Shown here piece after piece: positions 20,137-34,830 of a stretch of DNA of 64,000 nt. Location of the stretch: the NCBI RefSeq assembly GCF_001659605.2, contig NC_035171.2, positions 6,216,886 to 6,280,885 of the forward strand, written 5' to 3'. The translations under genes and the position numbers were made by a program. Each line of letters opens with the position of its first letter. Position 1 is the stretch's first letter. Origin of the DNA: Manihot esculenta. Taxonomy: Eukaryota > Streptophyta > Magnoliopsida > Malpighiales > Euphorbiaceae. Under the pieces are notes generated by a model, which was not told the DNA's origin, did not search any database, and saw only the letters and a program-made list of their open reading frames with translations.

Positions 20137-22380
20137 TGTAACGACCCAAAAATCGGACCGCTACCGGCGCTAGGATCCGGGTCGACTTAAGGCCGCCGGG
20201 ACCCGTAGCAAGCCTAACATACATCCCGTGAACCTGATTAATCCCATACATGATCAACAACATACATAAAATTAAAACTTTTCCTTTTCAACATACACCA
20301 AACTCAACCTGTGCATGCACTATACATAAACATAACTTAAACATTAATCCCTCTGTGGGATCTCATCAAAGCCCCCAATGGGTGGCATAACAAGAGTTGA
20401 GTTGGCTAAACATGGACATCAATAACATTAAGATCATGTTTCAAAAGGGATTACATTAAACTATGGTCAAGCACACTTCTAACCTCAATATCATTACATT
20501 ACATATCTATACATCATTATACAATCTGTCATGTCCACTTTCTAACTATTACATACATAAGACTTCATTACTCTTCTTGACTTCTCTGTCTAACCCGTAC
20601 CTGCAAACCTGGGGAATTTGGGAGAGGGGTGAGCTACTAGAGCCCAGTGAGCAGAATAGTAAAGCATTTAAAACATATGATAACATGGAATGCATCACAT
20701 CACAACTAATCATATCAAGGATGAACTTGTCACCATTTAGCCCTCTACATAATCCAATCATGCCAGGGGCGTAGTACAGGCCACACCTGGTCTTTCTCTT
20801 ATACATAACATAACATAACATACATAATCCATGATGCCGGGGGCGTAGTGCAGGCCACATCCGGTCTTTCTCTTACATAGTGCCAGGGACGTAGTGCAGG
20901 CCACACCTGGACTTCCATATCATATCATCATGTCATAACATATGAGGGCTAATGGATCATTCAATATTCATCCACATCAACAACATATTATGCAATGCAA
21001 CATATTCGTGATTTCTAATGCAAGCATCCTAGAATATCACATGGCATCCGTGATGCATGAACATGCTCAAAACTGATTTATTTATTTTTTTAAAAGCATA
21101 AGAGTCATTCCACTCACCTCTGGCTAGCTCTGACACTGACTGAAGCAGCTGACTCACTGCTGGGGTCCTCGGTTCCTCGGGTCCAAACCTACACAGGTGG
21201 ACTCAAATGAGGGACCAACATACTAGAACATAACTCTAAAACATCCCCCAAAAACTCCCCTAAAACACCTCAAAACAATCATGCAAAAACATGCAAAGGA
21301 AGGCTGGACAGGGTAGGTTCGGCAGCACCTTCGGCGGCCGAAAGTCCCTCCAGAGCCGAAACCCAGGCAGGTTCGGCGGCACCTTCGGCGGCCGAAAGTC
21401 CCAGACAGAGACGAAAGTCTCTTTTCGGGGGCAACTTCGGCAGCCGAAAGGCCTGCCTCCCCAGCCATGTTCGGCGGCCGAAAGTTCCTTCGGCTGCCGA
21501 ACCTGGTTTCTGCCAAAGGGCAGAAACTTGGCTCCCTTGCAAAAAATTTTCTCCTTTCCATTCCAACATGCATATAACTCATCCAAACTATGCAAATATA
21601 CATACATTGGCTCCTAGGGGCTTCAAACTAACTTAAACCCCAACTACAACACACAACAACAACACAAAACAACATACATTGCTCAAAGCATAACATTAAC
21701 TCAAAAACCTAACTATGAGCTAAACATGCATTCTACCCCATAGATCTTGCATAAAACTTACTTTAAACATAAAATGAGCTTAAGATCGGCTCTTACCTCT
21801 TGAAGATCGAGAGGGAGACGTCCTAAACTCGGAGGTGGGAGATTTTGAGTTCTTGAACCTCAAAGCTCCAAAACTTGCTCAAATCTCTTCAAAACGACAT
21901 AAACCTTGTTAAAATATGAAGGATTGAAGGAAAATCATCAAAAACGAACCATGGAGGGGCAAGAACTCACCGTGGTCGAAAATGGGGAGAAAACTCGCCC
22001 GTTTCGGCCATGGAGCTCTTATATAGGGGCTGGCCAGTTCACGTTCGGGGGCCGAACGTGCCCCCACATCTCATGCATGTTCGGCAGTCGAACATGAGGT
22101 TCGGCGGCCGAACTTGGTTTCTTGCAACAAAACTTTCGGAGGCCAAAAGTGCTCCCAAAACCTATCCACGTTCGGCGGCCGAACATGACTTTCGGCGGCC
22201 GAACCTGGTAAAGGTTCCATGGTCTTTTTCATTTGAAAACTCAAATTCATTCTTACTTAAAAATCATTAAAACATGAAAACATTTGTGAAAACATGATTT
22301 TACCCTTCTAGAGGTCTCCGACATCCGAGATTCCACCGGACGGTTGGAATTCCGATACCGGAGTCTAGCCGGGTATTACA
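20137..22380 (-). repeat. 3' LTR of element 2 (2244 bp)
   Basis: TG...CA ends (TGTAACGACC ... GGTATTACA in + strand reading). It contains a TATA-like box at about 22019-22026 on the - strand, GC-rich TTCGGC/GCCGAA dyads at 22040-22205 and 21310-21505, and tandem subrepeats around 20760-20910. - and + strand ORFs over the dyads are repeats of the motif in different frames, not genes. Confidence 0.95.
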
Positions 22381-22396
22381 TTCTCCCCCCCTTAAG
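22381..22396 (-). other. Polypurine tract of element 2
   Basis: On the + strand this reads TTCTCCCCCCCTTAAG, the complement of the tract found before the 3' LTR of element 1. It abuts the LTR end at 22380. Confidence 0.85.
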
Positions 22397-22488
22397 AACA
22401 TTCGTCCCCGAATGTTCCTCAACTAGCACCTAGCATGGCATACACATATCATATACATAAAACACATGAAACGTACAAGAAACTAACC

Positions 22489-25400
22489 TTAGAAAAGATA
22501 AGGGTATTGCTGGAGCATGGACTCCCGTGTCTCCCAAGTGCACTCTTCCATATTGTGGTGGTTCCATAGGACTTTCACCATCGGGATTTCCTTGTTTCTT
22601 AACTTTCTGATCTGGGTGTCTATGATCCGCACTGGCTGCTCAACATAGGTGAGATCCTCTTGGATCTCCACATCAGGCTCACTAAGAACCTTGCCCGAAT
22701 CTGACACAAATTTCCTCAACATTGAAACATGGAAAACCGGATGGATTCTTGCCATTGAAGCAGGCAAATCTAGCTTGTACGATACATTCCCAATCTTCTG
22801 CAAGATTTCGAAGGGTCCGATGTATCGTGGGGCTAGTTTACCTTTCTTCCCAAAGCGAACCACTCCTTTCATTGGAGACACCTTGAGCAATACCAGATCC
22901 CCCTCCTGAAACTCTACCTGTCTTCTGCGGATGTCTGCATAACTCTTCTGTCTGCTTGTAGCAGTCTTAATTCTCTCTCTAATTATGGGTACCACCCTGC
23001 TGGTGATCTCTACAAGCTCAGGCCCTGGCAAGGCCTTTTCTCCCACTTCCTCCTAGCAAACAGGTGACCTGCACTTCCTCCCATACAAAGCTTCATATGG
23101 AGCCATCCCGATGCTAGCATGATGGCTGTTATTGTAGGCAAACTCCACCAAAGGTAGATGCTGCCTCCTAGAACCGCCAAAGTCCAGCACACACATTCTA
23201 AGCATATCCTCGATAGTCTGGATGGTCTTTTCGGACTGTCCGTCCGTCTGGGGGTGAAAGGCAGTACTGAAATCCAATCTAGTACCCATGGCATTCTGCA
23301 GACTCCGCCAAAACCTGGAGGTGAACTGGGGCCCTCTATCCGACACTATCGAAATCGGAACCCCATGCAGCCTGACGATTTCATCCACATATACCTGCGC
23401 CAACTTGTCCACAGAGTAGCCACTCCTGACAGGGATGAAGTGAGCAGATTTGGTGAGTCTGTCCACAATCACCCATATGGAGTCCAATCTGTTGGACGCT
23501 GTCGGTAACCCCACTACGAAGTCCATAGCTATATTCTCCCATTTCCACTCTGGAATAGGTAGCGGGTTAAGCATTCTAGCCGGCTTCTGATGTTCCAGCT
23601 TCACCCTCTGACACACTTCACAGGCTGACACAAACTGTGCCACTTCTTTCTTCATCGCTGGCCACCAATAAACTTTCTTCAAATCTTGATACATCTTGGT
23701 GGCTCCGGGGTGAACGCTGTATCTTGCATTATGAGCCTCCCTCATAATGTCTCCTTTTAGCCCTATGTCATCTGGTACACACAATCGACTCCCATAGCGG
23801 AGGATCCCCTTACTATCAAATCTGAACTCACTGTCCTTGCCTGACTGAACAGTCCTGGCAATCTTCACTAACTCTGGGTCCTCATGCTGTTTCTAAGCCA
23901 CTTACTCCAGAAACACAGGTGTCACTCTCATCTGGGCCACTAAAGCACCGGTACCAGACAACTCCAACTGTAGACCTTCATCAATGAGCTTGTAAAACTC
24001 CTTCACCACTGGTCTCCTCTCTGCCGTGATGTGGGATAGACTGCCTAGTGACTTCCGGCTTAGGGCGTCTGCCACGACATTCGCCTTACCCGGATGATAC
24101 TGAATCTTGCAATCATAGTCACTCAGCAGCTCCACCCATCTCCTCTGTCTCAAGTTCAAATCTCTTTGACTCAGGATGTACTGCAGGCTTTTATGATCTG
24201 TGAAGATCTCACATTTTACCCCATAGAGGTAGTGCTTCCACATCTTGAGTGCAAAGATTACTGCTGCCATCTCAAGGTCATGTGTGGGGTAATTCAACTC
24301 ATGCTTCTTCAGCTGCCTAGAAGCATAAGCAATCACCCTCTCATTCTGCATCAGCACACAACCCAGTCCCACACGGGACGCATCACAAAAGACTGTAAAG
24401 TCCTCATCACTAGATGGCAGAGCTAAAACTGGTGCTGAAGTCAACCTCTTCTTAAGCTCTTCGAAACTCTCTTCGCACTGGTCGGTCCACAGAAACTTCT
24501 GATTCTTCCTGGTTAGTCTGGTCAGAGGAGTTGCAATCTTTGAGAAGTCCTGAACGAACCTCCTATAGTAACCTGCCAAACCCAAGAAACTTCTAATCTC
24601 TGTCACTGAAGTGGGTCTAGGCCAGTTAGCCACAATTTCTGTCTTCTTGGGGTCCACCTCTATCCCATTCTCTGACACAACATGCCCCAAGAACGAAATG
24701 CTCCTCAGCCAGAACTCACACTTGGAGAACTTGGCGTATAAGCCGTGTTCCCTCAAGGTCTGCAAAACCAACCGCAGATGATGGGCATGCTCCTCTGCAT
24801 TCCTGGAATACACCAAGATATCATCTATGAAGACAATAACAAAGTGATCCAGGTACTGACTAAACACTCTGTTCATGAGATCCATGAATGCTGCAGGGGC
24901 GTTAGTTAACCCGAACGGCATTACAAGGAACTCAAAATGCCCATATCTGGTCCTGAAAGCCGTCTTTGGCACATCCTCATCACTGATCCTCAGCTGATGG
25001 TACCCAGATCTTAGATCTATTTTGGAGAAACAACCCGCTCCTGCTAGCTGGTCGAATAGATCGTCAATCCTTGGCAAAGGGTACTTGTTCTTGGTAGTGA
25101 CTTTGTTCAACTGTCTATAGTCGATACAAAGTCTAAGGGATCCATCCTTCTTTCTGACAAACAAAACTGGAGCTCCCCAGGGTGAGGTACTCGGTCGGAT
25201 GAAGCCCTTGTCTACCAGCTCTTGCAACTGTTCTTTCAATTCCTTCAACTCGGCTGGAGCCATCCTGTAGGGAGGGATAGAGATCGGTCGGGTTCCAGAC
25301 ATCAATTCTATCTCGAACTCTATCTCCCTAGCAGGTGGTAAACCTGGCAGCTCGTCTGGGATAACGTCTAGAAACTCTCTAACCACTGGCACCGAGGCGG

Positions 25401-27459
25401 GCTCTCTAACCTGACTGCTAAGCTCTCTCACATGAGCCAAATACCCCTGACATCCCCTCCTAAGCAACCTACGAGCCTGAAGAGCTGATATCAGACCTCT
25501 AGGTGTACCCCTCCTGTCTCCTCTGAAGACAACCTCTGACCCATCCTGACCTCTGAACCTGACTACCTTGTCCCTGCAGTCCAAGGTAGCACCATGGGTA
25601 GATAACCAGTCCATCCCTAGAATGACGTCAAAATCTGTCAAGTCTAGAACCACAAGGTCGGCGGACAAGCATCTTCCCACAACAAACACAGGACTACACT
25701 GGCAGACTGACTCTGCCACTGATGGATCACACTTGGGTCCACTGACCCAGAGAGGACACTCTAACTCAGAGATCATCAACCCTAACCTCTGGACGGCTCT
25801 CGGAGCAATAAAAGAATGAGATGCACCAGGGTCCATCAAGGCATACACATCTAAACAACCAATGACTAAGTTACCTGCCACCACGGTGTTAGATGTATCT
25901 GCCTCCTGCTGAGTCATCGTGAAGATCCGTGCTGGAGCTGATGGACCTTCACCTCTGAAACCCGCTGAAGAAGAGGCTGCCCCTCTCTCTCTGCCTCTGC
26001 CACTGGCCTGAGTCATGGCTGGAGCTGCTGGCTGCGCTACACTACCTGAAGCTGTCTGCTGGGACTGTGCCATCGGGGCTGCTCTTGGACATTCTCGAGA
26101 CATATGCCCCTCCTGACCACATCTGTAACAGGCCGTCGTCCCAAACCGACATACTCCTCTGTGTGGCTTACCACACCTTGCACAAACTGCATTATCAGCA
26201 CCAGAGCTTGAGCCACTCCCTAGTCCCAGACTGGACTTAACCTTGTTCCAAAACTTGTTCTTCTTAGATTTCCTGGGACCTCTGTCCCACTTCTTGCTAC
26301 CTGAGGTTGCTGCACTCATTGAAGAAGAGCCTGGGGTCTTAGAACCAGAAGGCTGTGCCACTGACTGTTTAACTGACCCTTGAACGATGGCACTGGCCTC
26401 CATTTTCCGAGCCATATCCATTATGGCATGGAAGCTCTCCCTATCTGCTGACTAGATCAAGGAGGAATATCTGGAGTGGAGTTTCATGATATACCTCCTT
26501 GACCTTTTCTGGTCTGAGTCAAGGCTTTGCCCTGCAAAAGGCAACAGCTCCAAAAATCTGTCTGTGAACTCCTCTATACCCATCTCATCAGTCTGCCTCA
26601 ACTGCTCAAACTCTATCATCTTCAGCTCCCTTGAACTATCTGGGAAAGCCCATCCTGCAAACTCGTTTGCAAACTCTTCCCAAGACATGCTATCCACTTT
26701 CGGGTTCACATAATTCTTGAACCACTCTCGTGCCTTCTTGCACTTAAGTGTGAACCCAGCCATCTGAATGGATCTACTATCATCAGCCCCAATCTCATAT
26801 GTGATTACCTTAACCCTCTCCAGATACACAAACGGGTCATCCCCTTTTTCATACTGGGGAGCACCCAACTTCATGTAGTCGGTCATCTTGACCTTGCTCC
26901 CACTGGCTGAGCTAGGTCTAGGAGGTTGGGTAACTGGGGCTGCTGGTTCTGCTGGGGGAGGAGGTGCAGCATCCCCTGGGGTAGGGTTTGTTGGGTTTGG
27001 ATAGTAAGGTGGAGGTGGATACATTGGGTACTGTGAATATGGTGGGTATGGCATCTGTGTGGGATAAGGGCTAAAGCTGTGGTAGTCCGATGTGCCTCCC
27101 ATCGAATACCCAGGGTTTTGTGAGAAGGGTGGGTAGTAAGGTGGCTGAATAAATCCCGAGGCCTAAGTGCCTCCTTGGGATTCTCCCATTCCTTCTTCTG
27201 ACATACTGACTCCCAAACTGCCATCCCTCCTCTGCTCTACATCCATATCATCCCCTATGCCCTCTGACGCTCCTCCCTGAACTGTCCCTCTGACTGATAT
27301 GCTTCTACCCAGATCCAAAGACCTTCTAGAGTCTCTCACTGCTCTTTCTCCGCTAGATCTACTAGACATTGCCCTAGGCAATGCTGGAGGATGGGCGCTC
27401 GTGCCCTCATCCTCAGGTGGTACTCCAGTCAATCTTGCTGATCGACGAGTTCCTCTCAT
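22489..27459 (-). pseudogene. Gag-pol polyprotein of gypsy element 2, broken by stops
   Basis: One unshifted frame of 1656 codons runs from Met at 27459 to the final stop at 22489-22491. Its in-frame stops are at 27163-27165, 26452-26454, 23902-23904, 23893-23895 and 23053-23055. The longest open part (23902-26451) covers the zinc knuckles ([26 protein letters not shown]), protease ([10 protein letters not shown]), RT (FIDDILVYS) and RNase H ([10 protein letters not shown]). Integrase HHCC and a D,D-35-E core follow, with the second Asp intact (SDRGPQF) unlike element 1. The tail is chromodomain-like. The proteins are very close to element 1 (a few differences per 300 residues in RT), yet the LTRs are much more diverged. 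All premature stops are of the C-to-T / G-to-A type. Confidence 0.93.
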
Positions 27460-27710
27460 CCTGTTTTTCTGAAAAACAGTACACATCACATAAACATTAG
27501 CATCATATGGTTCATGTGGGCACACATGAACCCGCATCACACATCATAGCATATCATTCATATCATAACATTTCACATCATCATGTAAGACAAGACTACA
27601 CATCCTATCCTAGTGGACATGATCTTTCCTACTGTGCTTGACCTTCTATAACATCTATGAGCCCGACACTCTAGGTCCGACCATATGAACCTAGGGCTCT
27701 GATACCATTC
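27460..27710 (-). other. Leader and primer site of element 2
   Basis: The untranslated leader lies between gag and the 5' LTR. The primer site on the - strand is at about 27694-27707 (GGGCTCTGATACCA on +), matching initiator-Met tRNA. An upstream in-frame extension of the gag ORF to 27540 is open but is not used in the gag start choice, because element 1 lacks the same ATG. Confidence 0.8.
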
Positions 27711-29959
27711 TGTAACAACCCGAAAATCGGACCGCTACCGGAGCTAGGATCCGGGTCGACTTAAGGCCGCCGGGACCCGTAGCAAGCCTAACATACATCC
27801 CGTGAACCTGATTAATCCCATACATGATCAACAACATACATAAAATTAAAACTTTTCCTTTTCAACATACATCAAACTCAACCTGTGCATGCACTATACA
27901 TAAACATAACTTAAACATTAATCCCTCTGTGGGATCTCATCAAAGCCCCCAATGGGTGGCATAACAAGAGTTGAGTTGGCTAAACATGGACATCAATAAC
28001 ATTAAGATCATGTTTCAAAAGGGATTACATTAAACTATGGTCAAGCACACTTCTAACCTCAATATCATTACATTACATATCTATACATCATTATACAATC
28101 TGTCATGTCCACTTTCTAACTATTACATACATAAGACTTCATTACTCTTCTTGACTTCTCTGTCTAACCCATACCTGCAAACCTGGGGAATTTGGGAGAG
28201 GGGTGAGCTACTAGAGCCCAGTGAGTAGAATAGTAAAGCATTTAAAACATATGATAACATGGAATGCATCACATCACAACTAATCATATCAAGGATGAAC
28301 TTGTCACCATTTAGCCCTCTACATAATCCAATCATGCCAGGGGCATAGTACAGGCCACACCTGGTCTTTCTCTTATACATAACATAACATAACATAACAT
28401 ACATAATCCATGATACCGGGGGCGTAGTGCAGGCCACATCCGGTCTTTCTCTTACATAGTGCCAGGGGCGTAGTGCAGGCCACACCTAGACTTCCATATC
28501 ATATCATCATGTCATAACATATGAGGGCTAATGGATCATTCAATATTCATCCACATCAACAACATATTATGCAATGCAACATATTCGTGATTTCTAATGC
28601 AAGCATCCTAGAATATCACATGGCATCCGTGATGCATGAACATGCTCAAAACTGATTTATTTATTTATTTAAAAGCATAAGAGTCATTCCACTCACCTCT
28701 GGCTAGCTCTGACACTGACTGAAGCAGCTGACTCACTGCTGGGGTCCTCGGTTCCTCGGGTCCAAACCTACACATGTGGACTCAAATGAGGGACCAACAT
28801 ACTAGAACATAACTCTAAAACATCCCCCAAAAACTCCCTTAAAACACCTCAAAACAATCATGCAAAAACATGCAAAGGAAGGCTGGACAGGGCAGGTTCG
28901 GCAGCACCTTCGGCGGCCGAAAGTCCCTCCAGAGCCGAAATCCAGGCAGGTTCGGCGGCACCTTCGGCGGCCGAAAGTCCCAGACAGAGACGAAAGTCTC
29001 TTTTCGGGGGCAACTTCGGCAGTCGAAAGGCCTGCCTCCCCAGCCATGTTCGGCGGCCGAAAGTTCCTTCGGCTGCCAAACCTGGTTTCTGCCAAAGGGC
29101 AGAAACTTGGCTCCCTTGCACAAAATTTTCTCCTTTCCATTCCAACATGCATATAACTCATCCAAACTATGCAAATATACATACATTGGCTCCTAGGGGC
29201 TTCAAACTAACTTAAACCCTAACTACAACACACAACAACAACACAAAACAACATACATTGCTCAAAGCATAACATTAACTCAAAAACCTAACTATGAGCT
29301 AAACATGCATTCTACCCCATAGATCTTGCATAAAACTTACTTTAAACATAAAATGAGCTTAAGATCGGCTCTTACCTCTTGAAGATCGAGAGGGAGACGT
29401 CCTAATCTCGGAGGTGGGAGATTTTGAGTTCTTGAACCTCAAAGCTCCAAAACTTGCTCAAATCTCTTCAAAACGACATAAACCTTGTTAAAATATGAAG
29501 GATTGAAGGAAAATCATCAAAAACGAACCATGGAGGGGCAAGAACTCACCGTGGTCGAAAATGGGGAGAAAACTCGCCCGTTTCGGCCATGGAGCTCTTA
29601 TATAGGGGCTGGCCAGTTCACGTTCGGGGGCCGAACGTGCCCCCACATCTCATGCATGTTCGGCGGCCGAACATGAGGTTCGGCGGCCGAACCTGGTTTC
29701 TTGCAACAAAACTTTCGGAGGCCAAAAGTGCTTTCAAAACCTATCCACGTTCGGCGGCCGAACATGACTTTCGGCGGCCGAACCTGGTAAAGGTTCCATG
29801 GTCTTTTTCATTTGAAAACTCAAATTCATTCTTACTTAAAAATCATTAAAACATGAAAACATTTGTGAAAACATGATTTTACCCTTCTAGAGGTCTCCGA
29901 CATCCGAGATTCCACCGGACGGTTGGAATTCCGATACCAGAGTCTAGCCTGGTATTACA
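27711..29959 (-). repeat. 5' LTR of element 2 (2249 bp)
   Basis: Same structure as the 3' LTR, with one extra ATAAC repeat near 28380-28400 and scattered single-base differences. It ends GGTATTACA at 29959, followed by GCAGC. It drives transcription on the - strand in an intact element. Confidence 0.95.
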
Positions 29960-30176
29960 GCAGCACATTGAGTTACAACATCACTTCATTAGAGAGCTCG
30001 TTGATAAAAGAGAAATTTCAATGCATTTTTGCAAGACCGACGTGCAAGTTGCAGATATCTTCACTAAGGCGATCTCCATGGAGAAGTTCATCTTCTTTCG
30101 GGATCTACTTAGAGTTAAAGATTTTACTAGCTCGAAGAGTAGTGTTCAATACCAATCTGGAAAAACAAATATGTGA
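29960..30176 (+). pseudogene. Ty1/copia remnant, unit 1, type A (right part)
   Basis: This continues the copia frame beyond element 2: HIELQHHFIRELVDKREIS, then KTDVQVADIFTKAISMEKF, ending at a TGA at 30174-30176. It keeps 20 bases (about 30026-30045) that are deleted in all type B units, so it represents the less decayed form of the 3' end of copia pol. Confidence 0.87.
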
Positions 30177-31783
<1,607 letters not shown>

Positions 31784-31914
31784 TAAGCTATAAATTCCAG
31801 AGCGCTTTTGGAGTGGATCATCATTGAGTAGTCCTCAATATCATTCATATTGCATGAAAAATCAAGCAAAAGAATAGATATTGAGGACTACTCAATTAAA
31901 GTTGATCAATCACC
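31784..31914 (+). promoter_or_regulatory. Polygalacturonase copy 2 TATA box and hairpin leader
   Basis: Same arrangement as copy 1. Stem arms are at 31823-31842 and 31877-31896, with the seven-codon upstream ORF in the loop. One base differs from copy 1 just after the TATA box (CCAGAGCG for CCAAAGCG). Confidence 0.7.
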
Positions 31915-33526
31915 ATGACCAACATCTTAGTATTTTTCTCATATAGTAAGACTCTTCTCATCTTAGGCTTTATTTTTCTATTAAATATAGAAAAAATTCA
32001 TTGTGATATTGGTGTCGGTGGGCGTCGTGGCCGTGTTGAAGCTGCCGATGCATCTACTACTAAGGTTTTCGATATTACCACCTATGGTGCTAAGGGAGAT
32101 GATAAGACTGATTGCACAATGGTGAGTTTCGACTGCATTATACATTATCTAATGACGAAGTTTTTTCTCATAACCAATCTCTAATAATCTATTCAATTAT
32201 TTAGGCATTTATGAAAGCTTGGAAGGATTCATGCAAGAATGATGGTCCGGCAAAAATTCGTGTGCTTAAAGGGACTTTTATGACAGCGCCCATCACATTT
32301 CAAGGGCCTTGCAAAAGTACCAAGCCTATAATCGTTGAAGTTCAAGGAACTGTAAAAGGAACAAATGATTTGAGTAAATATACGGAGGATACTTGGTTTT
32401 TGTTTGAAAAGATTAATGGTGTTGTTCTCACCGGTGGAGGAACCTTTGATGGACAAGGATCTTCTGTTTGGAAGAACACTGACTGTAAGAAAAAAAAAGA
32501 TTGTGGTAGACTTCCTACTGTAAGTATTTAAATATATTTAATTTTTCGATATAAAAAATCCTTAAACAAAATTAAAAATTACTAATTTCTTGATGTGATG
32601 CAGTCTATCAAGTTCCAAGGTGTAACCAATGCCGTTGTTTCCGAGATTACTTCCATCAACAGCAAACATTTTCACTTTCATATCACAGACTGTACTAATT
32701 TTAAAGCTAGTAATCTCAATATAGTGGCTTCTGGTGAAAGCCCTAATACTGATGGGATGCATATTAGTGATACTAATGGTGTTGTAGTAACTAATAGCAA
32801 AATTGGAACCGGTGATGATTGCATTTCCATTGGACAAGGAGTCACCAATGCTGCCATCTCTAAAATCTTTTGTGGTCCAGGCCACGGCCTTAGGTAGGTT
32901 TGTGTATGTATATACACTAATACAATATAGCTGGTGAATTTAACGCTTATCTAATTATTTAATTTCTTGTATTGCAATAGTATTGGGAGCCTTGGCAAGT
33001 ATAAAAATGAAGCAGATGTTAAAGATGTTACAATAAGTGATTGTACATTATTCAACACAACAAATGGCCTGAGGATCAAAACTTGGGCTGACTCTCCACC
33101 AAGCGCAGCTTCAAGCATTACTTTTAAAGATATTATCATGAAATCAGTTAAGAATCCTATCATCATTGATCAAAAGTATGGTTCTCGCAGCAGTACAAAG
33201 GTAATTTATGATTTGATATTAGTCAAATTAATATCAATATTACTCATACATTAATTTAATTAACTTAATGTATTTATGGATTTCAATTTTTGCAGCCATC
33301 ACGTGTGAAAATTTCTAATGTTCATTACAACAATATTAGGGGAACCTCGACCTCAAAAGTTGCAGTCAATTTTTTATGTAGTCCGTCCGTGCCGTGTGAA
33401 AAGATTGAATTAGATGATGTTGATTTGACCTATACAGGCATTAAGAAGTCTAAATCACCCATTTCAGCTTCATGTGTAAACGCTAAAGTTACTTTTATTG
33501 GAGCACATCCTCCGGGCTGTGAATAA
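31915..33526 (+). CDS. Exopolygalacturonase copy 2 (GH28), secreted
   Basis: Exons are 31915-32121, 32205-32519, 32604-32893, 32981-33200 and 33296-33526, giving 420 residues. Introns are 83, 84, 87 and 95 bases, all GT...AG. The signal peptide is residues 1 to about 30. NTDG, GDDC, GHG and RIK motifs are intact, with Asp224, Asp245 and Asp246 as the likely catalytic acids and His268, Arg302 and Lys304 in the site (family knowledge). It differs from the other copies by Leu for Pro90 and Lys for Glu164, both outside the active site. It should hydrolyse pectin in the wall. The exo-type, pollen-like subclass is inferred from overall motif wording (SPNTDGMHISDTNGV, GPGHGLSIGSLGKY). Confidence 0.93.
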
Positions 33527-34830
33527 CTTTAAAATTTATTGTAGTAATTAATTATTCATTTGCATACAAATTTTATCGGCGCTGGAGGTTCCCTCCTACT
33601 GGTTGCTCCATGGCTATATAGACAGTAAATGGCATGGCATCTTTCCTTGCTTATATTCTCAGTCGGGACTATGCTTGGCGATGGTAAGGTGTGTATTATG
33701 CTTTCGCTTTGATATCTGCCATTTCTGGTTTTCCTTCCTTAAGCCTTGTTTTTCGGGTGTTGAGTTGTGTTTTTAGGTTGTTTGGATGCTTTGATTCTGG
33801 CATACAAGCTGTTCTTTCGTTCCTTGTCCTCTGTTCGATGATCGTTGACAATGCTGGTTTGGACGGGATGATTTTGAAAGGCGATGCTGGGATAGGCAGT
33901 GCTGTTGTGAGTTGGGCTTGGTTTTCAATGGAAATTTCTTTATTGGACCTTGTAACTAGTTGCCCATTTGGACTTTCAATGTAATCTTGCATGATCAAAA
34001 AATAAATTTTCAATCCCCCGTTATAACTATTAAAAGACAATAATAGAAAATTAATAGTTATAAAATACAAAAACAATTTAACTATTAACCACAAATCAAA
34101 CAACCTCTCCATGAATACTATCACATGGCAAAAGAAATTTTTAGATATATGATGATTTTTATTTAAATTTTCTTTTTTTCCAAAGATATTACTTCATTGA
34201 TGAATTAACAAATATAAGCCCAACATACAATCAAAAACATCTTGCCAAATAAAAAGAAAATTAAAGTTGAGATTCTCTCCCTAGACTCATATGTAGAGAG
34301 GGAGTAAAAAAACTGAGTTTGAATCTCCGTAAAAGTCAATATATAAATTTCATTATAAACAATAGCTATAATGATTTCACTGGACATAAAACAAATACGC
34401 AAAACAATTTTCTAATTTTCATGTAGAACACATTATATCTTATTATTAAACTAATAATTCAATTTGTCAAACATTTATCATATAAGAGATTTTTTTTTAA
34501 TTGGAGATTGGAGTATAAAGACTCGAATTTGGGTCTACCAAGTCAGTATATTATTTTAGCTACTAAACCATGACATATTAAATAAAAGGTTTAAAGATTT
34601 ATTTCTCCTTCTCTTTACATATTTTGTCAGCACTGAAAATACACTATTTTATTGTTTAAAAGTACATTGAATTATTCAATATACGGAAATATTTAGCAGT
34701 CACCCTTATCTATTTTGCTTTGGTAAGAAAAAAAGCAAAAAAAAAAAAAGGTCAGAAGTTTTTCCTTTCTTTCACTTTCAAAAAATTAATGTTTAAAAGG
34801 CTTTAAAAATGGACGGTTGATCCAAAATTA
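33527..34830 (+). other. Unit 2 polygalacturonase 3' flank block (type B)
   Basis: Same GC-richer block as unit 1, then AT-rich sequence. It includes the segment around 34540-34690 (TATTATTTTAGCTACTAAACC and following) that type A units lack. No gene called. Confidence 0.55.

Larger units (their letters stand above)
20137..29959 (-). mobile_element. Complete Tekay/Del-like Ty3/gypsy element 2 (9823 bp)
   Basis: It has two LTRs (20137-22380 and 27711-29959), a tRNA-Met primer site, a polypurine tract, one gag-pol frame and a 5-bp target duplication. It is inserted in the copia remnant of unit 1. The LTRs differ at roughly 25-30 positions by eye over 2.24 kb, so the insertion is fairly recent. 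Confidence 0.95.
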
